A DNA stretch of 6,218 nucleotides from an uncultured Clostridia bacterium (GTDB lineage Bacteria; Bacillota; Clostridia; Christensenellales; Borkfalkiaceae), in assembly GCA_947581885.1 (NCBI GenBank), contig CANPWF010000107.1, positions 1 through 6,218 of the forward strand, read 5' to 3'. Below are positions 1 through 5,677 of the stretch, in pieces (the first letter of the stretch is position 1; every line of letters begins with the position of its first letter). The translations under genes and the position numbers were made by a program. Under the pieces are notes generated by a model, which saw only the letters and a list, made by a program, of their open reading frames with translations, was not told the origin of the DNA and did no database searches.

Positions 1-91
1 CCGCCGCAACGGAGTAGGTGATGAGTTTGTTGGGGCGGAAGAACACGTCGAATGCCGCGGGCTGTTCGTGCTTGCCCTCGTTGAAGTATCC
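1..91 (-). pseudogene. Inverted fragment of a second nicotinate phosphoribosyltransferase allele (N-terminal part)
   Basis: Read on the minus strand from base 91 down to base 2, this stretch is open for 30 codons. It begins GYFNEGKHEQ, passes through PAAFDVFFRPNK and ends ITYSVAA. This is the usual N-terminal region of Firmicutes nicotinate phosphoribosyltransferase, just after the LTDLYELTM-type start of the family. It has no start codon and runs off the left edge. The last 12 or so codons repeat those at 94-129 on the plus strand, with only synonymous differences. The fragment therefore comes from a homologous but not identical copy. The plus-strand translation of the same bases (GRKNTSNAAG and so on) resembles no family member and is an antisense reading. 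Whether this is a true genomic fragment or an assembly chimera cannot be settled from the window. Confidence 0.85.
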
Positions 92-129
92 CTGCCCCAA
101 CAAGCTCATCACCTACTCTGTGGCGGCGG
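1..129. repeat. Imperfect inverted repeat, 36-base arms at 1-36 and 94-129 with a 57-base spacer
   Basis: Base i pairs with base 130-i for i = 1 to 36. Thirty-three of 36 positions are complementary; the mismatches are 8/122, 11/119 and 26/104. In the reading frame of the nicotinate phosphoribosyltransferase these fall at the third base of Val, Ser and Lys codons, and all are silent. Both arms are coding sequence, so this is a head-to-head duplication and not a transcription terminator or protein-binding palindrome. The spacer (37-93) is the part of the N-terminal coding region carried only by the minus-strand copy. The junction lies at about 93/94. Confidence 0.9.
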
Positions 130-1418
130 GCATGGACCAAGTGGCGGAATACCTCGAAGGGCTCTCCTTCAACGAGGACGACCTCGCCTATCTCCGTTCG
201 CTCGGGCTGTTCTCGGAAGGGTTCCTCGCCTATTTGAAGGACTTGCGCTTCACGGGGGACGTGGTTGCCGTGCGCGAGGGGGAGATCGTCTTTCCGTATG
301 AACCCATCCTCACGGTGAAGGCTCCCATGGTGCAGGCGCAGCTCGTCGAGACGGCGATCTTGACCTTCGTCAACCATCAGACGCTCATCGCCACCAAGGC
401 ATCCAAAATTTGCGAGGCGGCGGGCGGCGGCGTGATGGAGTTCGGGCTCCGCCGTGCGCAGGGTGCGGACGCGGGCATCTACGGTGCGCGGGCAGCCATG
501 ATCGGCGGGTGCGTCGGCACGTCCAATGTCTATGCGGGAAAACTCTTTAACGTCCCCGTTTCGGGCACCATGGCGCACAGCTGGGTGATGAATTTCCACT
601 CCGAGCTCGAAGCCTTCCGCGCCTATGCGAGGAGCTTTCCCGACGCGTGCCTTCTCCTCGTCGATACCTACGATACGCTGCACAGCGGCATTCCCAACGC
701 CATCACCGTCTTTCGGGAACTTCGGGCGGCGGGGCACGAGCCCAAGGGCGTTCGCCTCGATTCGGGGGACCTCGCCTACCTTTCCAAGGAAGCGAGAAGG
801 ATGCTCGACGAGGCGGGCTTCGAAAACGCCATTGTCTGCGCCTCGGGGGATCTCGACGAAGTCTCCATCCGCTCGTTGAAGGCGCAGGGGGCGAAAATAG
901 ATTCTTGGGGCGTTGGCACCAAACTCATCACGAGTGCCGATCTTCCCGCGCTCGGCGGGGTGTATAAGCTCGCCGCGGTGTTCGAAGGGGGAAAGGAGAT
1001 CCCCAAGATCAAGCTCTCGGATACGACGGAGAAGATCACCAACCCCGGCATGAAAGAGGTGTACCGCCTCTATGATCGAAAGACGGACAAGGCGATCGCC
1101 GACTACATCACGCGGGCGGGGGAAGAGGTCTCTTCGAATGCGCCCCTCGAACTTTTCCACCCCGTGGAGACATGGAAGCGCATGACGGTGCAGAATTTCC
1201 GCGTGAGAAATCTTCGCGAACAGCTCGTAAAGGGCGGCAAACGCGTCGCGCCCGTCCGCACTCTTCAAGAGATCGCATCCTACAAAGAGTGCGAATATTC
1301 GCGCTTTTGGGAGGAGTACACGCGGCAGGATCTTCCGCATATCTATAAGGTGGATCTTTCGCCCGCGCTCTATCGGCTCAAACGGGAGATGGTGGAGCGG
1401 CAGGGCAGGGAGGAATGA
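96..1418 (+). CDS. pncB: Nicotinate phosphoribosyltransferase, native N-terminus missing
   Basis: The enzyme joins nicotinate and PRPP to give nicotinate mononucleotide, with ATP hydrolysis, in the cytoplasmic Preiss-Handler route of NAD salvage. Recognisable family sequence starts at PNKLITYSVAAG (from base 96). It continues with EFGLRRAQGADAG, then GTMAHSWVMNF, whose His (codon 576-578) corresponds to the phosphorylated histidine of the family. LLVDTYDT, GVRLDSGDL and DSWGVGTKL follow. About 440 genuine residues remain; I estimate 35-40 N-terminal residues are lost compared with usual Firmicutes enzymes. The frame stays open upstream to GTG 18 and ATG 21, but those 26 codons are antisense to the inverted fragment and are not a believable N-terminus. 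ATG 132 is the first internal start but has only a poor ribosome binding site. The stop codon overlaps the next gene's start (ATGATG). Function is confident; the real start lies outside this window or was lost at the junction. Confidence 0.93.
   Translation, partial: PNKLITYSVAAGMDQVAEYLEGLSFNEDDLAYLRSLGLFSEGFLAYLKDLRFTGDVVAVREGEIVFPYEPILTVKAPMVQAQLVETAILTFVNHQTLIATKASKICEAAGGGVMEFGLRRAQGADAGIYGARAAMIGGCVGTSNVYAGKLFNVPVSGTMAHSWVMNFHSELEAFRAYARSFPDACLLLVDTYDTLHSGIPNAITVFRELRAAGHEPKGVRLDSGDLAYLSKEARRMLDEAGFENAIVCASGDLDEVSIRSLKAQGAKIDSWGVGTKLITSADLPALGGVYKLAAVFEGGKEIPKIKLSDTTEKITNPGMKEVYRLYDRKTDKAIADYITRAGEEVSSNAPLELFHPVETWKRMTVQNFRVRNLREQLVKGGKRVAPVRTLQEIASYKECEYSRFWEEYTRQDLPHIYKVDLSPALYRLKREMVERQGREE
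1407..1413 (+). promoter_or_regulatory. Ribosome binding site of the DivIVA-like gene
   Basis: AGGGAGG lies within the last codons of the preceding gene. Two adjacent ATG codons follow, at 1415 and 1418. Spacing is only 1 base to the first and 4 bases to the second, so ATG 1418 is the better start. Confidence 0.6.
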
Positions 1419-1906
1419 TGTTCGGGCTGTACACGGAAAAGGACGTAAAGGCGGTCATCAGACGGCTGAAAGAGGACTACGGCGGGGCACTCTCGCGGTA
1501 TAAAACGGCGCAAGCGGAACTCGAAGAGGAGAACCGCGAACTTCGCGCACGCCTCTCCGTCCTCGAAGGGGAGAGGAAGAACGTCTCCGAAGCCCTCATC
1601 GTCGCTTCCCGTGAAGGGGAACGCATCGTCAAAGACAGCGAGGCGGCGGCGGAGAACGAGAGGAAGGAACTCCTCCTTCTCGCCGAAAAGAGCAGGCTGC
1701 TTCTCGATCGGCTCTCCAAAAAATACCCCGACGAAGAGGACGTGAAGGACTATGCGGTGTTCGTTGCCGAACTGAATACCGCCCTCGGGCTCCCCGCCGA
1801 AGAGGAGGAGAGCGAGTTCGACCTCGACGAAGTCACTTCCCCCAAACACCCCCTCGATCTCGAAAAACTCTGCAAAGAACTCGGACTTATGGAGGACGAC
1901 GCATGA
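1418..1906 (+). CDS. DivIVA-like coiled-coil protein, probable cell-division or polarity factor
   Basis: This is a soluble, highly charged protein of 162 residues (163 if ATG 1415 is used). No signal peptide or membrane segment is visible. Residues about 28-100 are rich in Glu, Arg, Lys and Leu with heptad-like spacing. They include EEENRELRARLSVLE followed by SEALIVASREGERIVKDSE. That order resembles the second coiled coil of DivIVA proteins, where a leucine-zipper stretch leads into an 'ALI.AQ..A..I...A' segment. The N-terminus (MFGLYTEKDVKAVIRRL) does not clearly match the classical membrane-binding DivIVA head, so I leave the gene symbol empty. The C-terminal third is acidic and may be disordered. 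Its position directly before lspA fits the DivIVA-type genes found near lspA in many Firmicutes. It overlaps the genes on both sides by a few bases. A generic coiled-coil protein is the alternative. Confidence 0.75.
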   Translation: MFGLYTEKDVKAVIRRLKEDYGGALSRYKTAQAELEEENRELRARLSVLEGERKNVSEALIVASREGERIVKDSEAAAENERKELLLLAEKSRLLLDRLSKKYPDEEDVKDYAVFVAELNTALGLPAEEEESEFDLDEVTSPKHPLDLEKLCKELGLMEDDA

Positions 1907-2586
1907 AACGCAAACACATCATCCGCACCCTGTTTTGCTGCGTCGTCATGCTCGTGCTCCTTTTCGTCGACCTCATCACCAAGGCTTGGGCGGACGCTGT
2001 TCACCCGATGCAGGGGGAACGGTTCCTCGGGATCGTCTGTTTGCGCTTCACCATGAACCCCGGGGCGGCGTTCGGGCTCTCCGCCGATAATCCCAAGGGC
2101 ATGATGGCGATCACCGCGCTCACCGTCGTGCTCATCATCGCGATCGCCGTGCTCTTCTTTACCGTTTTCCGCAGGAATTTCCCCGTGCAAATGGTGCTCG
2201 GCGTCGTCGAGGCGGGGGCGGTGGGCAACCTCGTGGATCGGCTGTACTTCAAAATGGTGCGCGACTTTATCGACGTCGCCCACATCTTCATCCTGCCGCC
2301 CTACACCTGCAACGTCGCCGATATCTACATCGTATTCGGCGCGATCGTCCTCGTCTTTTTCATCCTCTTTATCGGGCCGAACGCCGTGTTCCCGCTCACC
2401 AAAAAGTGGAGGGAAGAAAGCAAGCGGCTCGACGAGGAGCGGGAGAAGAAGAGGGAAGAAAAGCAGGATAGAAAGGTAGATAAGATGCTCGAGGACGCGG
2501 GCTATTTGGGCCCCGACGAGCCCCTTGCGGACGAACTCGTCCCCAAGAAAACCGAAGAGGATAGCCGCAAAGAGGACAAGTCGTGA
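1903..2586 (+). CDS. lspA: Lipoprotein signal peptidase (signal peptidase II)
   Basis: This membrane aspartic peptidase cleaves the signal peptide from diacylglyceryl-modified prolipoproteins, the second step of lipoprotein maturation. The family signature is present: VDLITK in the first membrane helix (Asp23), MNPGAAFGL (51-59), GAVGNLVDRL (105-114), VRDFIDV with catalytic Asp121, and CNVADIYIVFG with catalytic Asp140. Four hydrophobic segments lie at about 10-30, 67-89, 97-112 and 138-160. GGAGG at 1891-1895 sits 7 bases before ATG 1903, and ATGA overlaps the stop of the previous gene. The protein has 227 residues where about 150-170 is usual. The extra length is a strongly charged C-terminal tail (about 167-227, rich in Lys, Glu, Asp and Arg), expected to be cytoplasmic. 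Both catalytic residues are intact, so activity is expected. Confidence 0.96.
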   Translation: MKRKHIIRTLFCCVVMLVLLFVDLITKAWADAVHPMQGERFLGIVCLRFTMNPGAAFGLSADNPKGMMAITALTVVLIIAIAVLFFTVFRRNFPVQMVLGVVEAGAVGNLVDRLYFKMVRDFIDVAHIFILPPYTCNVADIYIVFGAIVLVFFILFIGPNAVFPLTKKWREESKRLDEEREKKREEKQDRKVDKMLEDAGYLGPDEPLADELVPKKTEEDSRKEDKS

Positions 2587-3491
2587 ACGAGCAGACTTTC
2601 ACCGCGCATTCCGAGGAACGCGCGGATGTTTTTGTGAGTGAACAGACGGGGCTCACCCGTTCCGCCGTCAAAAAACTGTGCGACGGGGGGAACGTTCTGG
2701 TGAACGGCACGCCCGTCAAGGCGGGGTATTCCCTCCGCATGGGGGAAGTTGTCACCGTTTTCGTGCCCGATCCCGTTCCCACCAAAGCCCAGCCCGAAGA
2801 TCTCCCCGTCGAGATCGTCTATGAGGACGACGACATCGCCGTCATCAACAAGGCGCAGGGCATGACGGTGCACGCGGGCGCGGGAAATTACACGGGCACC
2901 CTCGTCAATGCCCTTCTGTTTCGGCTGAAAAATTTAAGCGGTATCGGCGGGGAACTCCGCCCCGGGATCGTGCACCGCATCGATAAGGATACGTCGGGAC
3001 TGCTCGTCGTCGCCAAGAACGACAGGGCGCACCTCTCCCTCTCCAAACAGATCGCCGAAAAGTCGGCGACGCGGGAATATCTCGCCCTCCTCGAAGGGGT
3101 GGTGAAAGAGGAGAGCGGGCACATCTCGACGAATATCGGAAGGGACAAAAAGGATCGGATCCGCATGGCGGTCTTGCCCGCGGGGGAAGGGAGAAGGGCG
3201 GAGACGGATTTCTTCGTCGAAGAGCGTTTCCGCGCGAATACCCTCGTGCGGTTCCGCTTGCAGACGGGGCGGACGCACCAGATCCGCGTCCATGCGAAAT
3301 ACATGGGGCACCCCGTCGTCGGGGACAAGCTGTACGGGCAGAAAAAGCAGCGGTTCGCGCTCGAAGGACAGCTCCTTCATGCCTTCCGCCTTACACTGAC
3401 GCACCCGACGAGCGGAGAGGAGATGACGTTTACCGCGCCCCTTCCCGAGGCGTTTGAACGGACGCTCGAAGTCCTTCGGAGGGAACAGTGA
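2583..3491 (+). CDS. rluD: RluA/RluD-family 23S rRNA pseudouridine synthase
   Basis: This enzyme isomerises specific uridines in RNA to pseudouridine; RluD relatives act on 23S rRNA helix 69, but the exact target cannot be read from sequence. Residues about 12-60 form an S4 RNA-binding domain (ERADVFVSEQ..LTRSAVKKL..GNVLVNG). The catalytic domain starts at about 75. HRIDKDTSG (131-139) carries the catalytic Asp134, and LQTGRTHQIRVHAKYMGHP (226-244) is the second conserved block. The length of 302 residues is typical. The start is GTG 2583, with AGAGGA at 2571-2576 six bases upstream and a GTGA overlap with the lspA stop. The order lspA-rluD-like-pyrR matches lspA-ylyB-pyrR of Bacillus subtilis. 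The family assignment is firm. The symbol is by best resemblance, and a plain RluA-family (ylyB-type) name would be equally fair. Confidence 0.94.
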   Translation: MNEQTFTAHSEERADVFVSEQTGLTRSAVKKLCDGGNVLVNGTPVKAGYSLRMGEVVTVFVPDPVPTKAQPEDLPVEIVYEDDDIAVINKAQGMTVHAGAGNYTGTLVNALLFRLKNLSGIGGELRPGIVHRIDKDTSGLLVVAKNDRAHLSLSKQIAEKSATREYLALLEGVVKEESGHISTNIGRDKKDRIRMAVLPAGEGRRAETDFFVEERFRANTLVRFRLQTGRTHQIRVHAKYMGHPVVGDKLYGQKKQRFALEGQLLHAFRLTLTHPTSGEEMTFTAPLPEAFERTLEVLRREQ

Positions 3492-4012
3492 AAGAGCTCA
3501 TGACGGGCGAAGAGATGCGCCGCGCGATCTCCCGCCTCGCGGTCCAAGCGGCGGAGGGGAGCGAGGAAAAGAGGCTCGTGCTCGTCGGCATCCGCACGCG
3601 CGGGGTCATTCTCGCCCGCCGTATCCACGACGAACTTCTCCGCATCGAACAAATCGACGCGCCCGTCGGCATCCTCGATATCGCGCTGTATCGCGACGAC
3701 CTTCTTTCGGGCGGGTGCGACGCGGTGTTCAAGGGCAGTGAAATCTCCTTCGATTTGAGCGGGAAAGACGTTGCCCTCTGCGACGACGTGATCTACACGG
3801 GGCGCACCGTCCGCGCCGCACTCTCCGCGCTCTTTCAGCTCGGGAGGCCGCGCACCGTCCGCCTCTTCTGCATGGTGGATCGGGGGCATCGCGAACTGCC
3901 GTTTTGCCCCAATGGTGTCGGAAAAAACCTCCCCACATCCAAAACGGAGCGCGTCTTTGTCCGCTTTGAAGAGACGGACGGCGAGAACGGGGTATTCCTC
4001 GAAAAAACTTGA
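3488..4012 (+). CDS. pyrR: PyrR: pyrimidine operon attenuation regulator / uracil phosphoribosyltransferase
   Basis: PyrR binds pyr mRNA when UMP is abundant and favours transcription termination; it also makes UMP from uracil and PRPP. The PRPP-binding loop is VALCDDVIYTGRT (95-107). Other family marks are GIRTRG (35-40), DIALYRDDL (64-72), DRGHRELP (131-138) and VGKNLPTSK (144-152). The last two blocks include His and Arg positions tied to RNA binding in Bacillus PyrR, so the regulatory role may be kept. At 174 residues it is close to the usual 175-185. GTG 3488 is preceded by GGAGGG at 3478-3483 and overlaps the rluD stop as GTGA. No pyrimidine biosynthesis gene follows, unlike the Bacillus pyr operon, and I saw no pyr-type leader or terminator just upstream. 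Any regulation is therefore likely to act on pyr genes elsewhere. Confidence 0.95.
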   Translation: MKELMTGEEMRRAISRLAVQAAEGSEEKRLVLVGIRTRGVILARRIHDELLRIEQIDAPVGILDIALYRDDLLSGGCDAVFKGSEISFDLSGKDVALCDDVIYTGRTVRAALSALFQLGRPRTVRLFCMVDRGHRELPFCPNGVGKNLPTSKTERVFVRFEETDGENGVFLEKT

Positions 4013-4017
4013 TTTAC

Positions 4018-4023
4018 AGGAGG
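4018..4023 (+). promoter_or_regulatory. Ribosome binding site that sets the start of the small membrane protein
   Basis: A perfect AGGAGG lies 6 bases before ATG 4030, the best ribosome binding site in the window. It argues against the in-frame TTG at 4009, which overlaps the pyrR stop and has no good upstream match. Confidence 0.85.
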
Positions 4024-4029
4024 CAGGAT

Positions 4030-4356
4030 ATGGGAAAAAAACAAAAGGAAGAGAAAAAAGAGGTGCGCCGCGCCTCGCGTTGGGGGCTTGTCGACATGCT
4101 CGCCTTTCTCGCCCTCGCGGCGGCGGCGTTGCTCCTTCTCGTGGGGCCTCTCCTCAAATTCCTTCTCGATAACGCGGCGGGGCAATCCCTCCTTCGCGCC
4201 CTCAATCTCATCGCGCAGTATTGCCTTCTCGCGGCGATCGCCATCCCCGCATGGCGGTTCGTGCGGGGGAAGAGAAGCGGCTGGAAAATTTTCTACTTCA
4301 TCGTGCTCGCGATCTACGTCGCGGGGACGATCTTAGGCGTTACGCTCGCCATTTAA
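4030..4356 (+). CDS. Small membrane protein of unknown function, three predicted transmembrane segments
   Basis: I do not recognise this 108-residue protein. The first 18 residues are very basic and polar (MGKKQKEEKKEVRRASRW), which suggests a cytoplasmic N-terminus. Three hydrophobic segments follow, at about 20-46 (including LAFLALAAAALLLLVGPLL), 57-77 and 86-107. A short basic loop, RFVRGKRSG, lies between the second and third. There is no lipobox, cysteine motif or catalytic signature, and the C-terminus ends inside or right after the last helix. It starts at ATG 4030 behind a perfect AGGAGG, 17 bases after pyrR, and stops 10 bases before der, so it is very probably co-transcribed with both. 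Codon use matches its neighbours, with nothing to suggest recent transfer. That it is a real protein is well supported by the ribosome binding site, spacing and hydrophobic pattern; its function is open. Confidence 0.85.
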   Translation: MGKKQKEEKKEVRRASRWGLVDMLAFLALAAAALLLLVGPLLKFLLDNAAGQSLLRALNLIAQYCLLAAIAIPAWRFVRGKRSGWKIFYFIVLAIYVAGTILGVTLAI

Positions 4357-4366
4357 GGGAGGGGAT

Positions 4367-5677
4367 ATGGTTCCCGCAGTTGCCATCGTCGGCCGTCCCA
4401 ACGTGGGGAAGAGCACCTTCTTCAACAAGGTCGCGGGGCGGAAAATTTCCATCACGGAGAACAGGCCGGGCGTCACGCGCGACCGTATCACCGCAGACTG
4501 CGAATGGTGCGGGAAGCCCTTCACCCTCATCGATACGGGCGGGTTCGAGATCGGCAGTGAGGACGGCATGATGCGCCACATCGCCGCGCAGGTCGAACTC
4601 GCCATCGATACGGCGGATGTCATCTTGTTTTTCACCGACGCGCGGGAGGGGCTCACCCCCGCCGATACGGACGTTGCGCACCTCCTTCGTAGAAGCAAAA
4701 AGCCCATCGTTCTCGTCGTCAACAAGGTGGACGACTATTCCCCCGAAAAGCTCTCCGAATTCTATTCGTTGGGGCTGGGGGAACCCTTCGCCGTCTCGTC
4801 CGAACATTCCCGCGGGGTGGGCGACGTGCTCGACCGCGCCGTTGAGATGTTCCCCCGCGGCGAAGCGGAGGAGACGGGATCCTTGAAGATCGCCATCGTC
4901 GGCAAGCCCAACGCGGGGAAGAGTTCCCTCGTCAACCGCATTTTGGGGGAAGAACGCACCATCGTCACCCCCGTTGCGGGCACCACGCGGGACGCGGTCG
5001 ATACCCGCTTTCAACGTGGGGAGAAGAGCTACACCGTCATCGACACGGCGGGCATTCGCCGCAAACGTTCGGTGAACGACGATGTCGAATACTATTCCGT
5101 GCTCCGCGCCTTCGACGCGGTGAAACGGGCAGATGTCGTGCTTCTCGTCGTCGACGCGACGGAAGGGCTCACCGAACAGGATGTGAAGATCGCGGGCATG
5201 GTCCACGAGGAGGGGAAGCCTTCCCTCATCGTCATGAACAAGTGGGACCTCGTCGAAAAGGATACGAATACCGTTCAGAAGTTCGAAAAGGACCTTGCCG
5301 AAGATCTCAAATTCATGGGGTACTTTAAGTCCGCATACGTCTCGGCGAAAACGGGACAGCGCGTCGAAAAGTTGCTCGCTTTGGCGGAAGAGGTGTACGC
5401 TCACGCTTCCTTCCGCGTTCCCACGGGGGCTTTGAACGACCTTCTGATGGACGCGATGCGCGTATCCGAACCCCCGAGCTACCTCGGCAGACGGATGAAA
5501 CTGTATTATGCCGCACAGGTCTCGGTGTGCCCGCCCGTCTTTTCCTTGCAGGTCAACGACGAAACGCTCCTGCACTTTTCCTACGAGCGTTACCTTGAAA
5601 ACGTCATCCGCGGCGCGTACGATTTTTCGGGCACCCCGTTGCTCATTCGGGCGCACAGCAAAAAGGAGAAGGAATGA
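4367..5677 (+). CDS. der: Ribosome biogenesis GTPase Der (EngA)
   Basis: Der is a cytoplasmic GTPase with two G domains in tandem that helps mature the 50S ribosomal subunit and is generally essential. Domain 1 shows GRPNVGKS (9-16), a PGVTRD switch (34-39), DTGG (56-59) and NKVD (119-122). Domain 2 shows GKPNAGKS (179-186), AGTTRD (204-209), DTAG (226-229) and NKWD (291-294). The C-terminal KH-like domain covers about 350-436 and ends in the basic tail HSKKEKE. At 436 residues the length is standard. The first domain begins almost at once (MVPAVAIVGRPNVGKS), which fixes the start at ATG 4367; a G-rich stretch, GGGAGGGG at 4357-4364, supplies the ribosome binding site. The stop overlaps the plsY start as ATGA, as in other Clostridia where der and plsY are neighbours. 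No key residue is missing. Confidence 0.98.
   Translation: MVPAVAIVGRPNVGKSTFFNKVAGRKISITENRPGVTRDRITADCEWCGKPFTLIDTGGFEIGSEDGMMRHIAAQVELAIDTADVILFFTDAREGLTPADTDVAHLLRRSKKPIVLVVNKVDDYSPEKLSEFYSLGLGEPFAVSSEHSRGVGDVLDRAVEMFPRGEAEETGSLKIAIVGKPNAGKSSLVNRILGEERTIVTPVAGTTRDAVDTRFQRGEKSYTVIDTAGIRRKRSVNDDVEYYSVLRAFDAVKRADVVLLVVDATEGLTEQDVKIAGMVHEEGKPSLIVMNKWDLVEKDTNTVQKFEKDLAEDLKFMGYFKSAYVSAKTGQRVEKLLALAEEVYAHASFRVPTGALNDLLMDAMRVSEPPSYLGRRMKLYYAAQVSVCPPVFSLQVNDETLLHFSYERYLENVIRGAYDFSGTPLLIRAHSKKEKE

Noticed and set aside
1..129. The inverted repeat as a transcription terminator, telomere hairpin or operator
   Set aside because: Both arms and the spacer are in-frame coding sequence of one enzyme and the arms differ only by silent changes. 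There is no T-run after the repeat, and a 57-base spacer is too long for an intrinsic terminator.
1750..2283. Minus-strand open frame of 177 codons, rich in His, Asp and Glu, across the DivIVA-like gene and lspA
   Set aside because: It crosses two well-supported plus-strand genes, and its His/Asp/Glu-rich composition is the antisense reading of their biased codons.
4009..4032. TTG 4009 as the start of the small membrane protein, with a TTGA overlap with pyrR
   Set aside because: The AGGAGG at 4018-4023 lies downstream of it and is well spaced for ATG 4030; nothing comparable precedes the TTG.
4340..5656. A 438-codon open frame on the minus strand, almost the whole length of der
   Set aside because: It lies exactly opposite a clear GTPase gene, shows no recognisable domain, and is the kind of long antisense frame that GC-rich codon bias produces.
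4357..5677. Internal duplication in der
   Set aside because: The two similar halves are the normal tandem G domains of the Der family, not a recent duplication.
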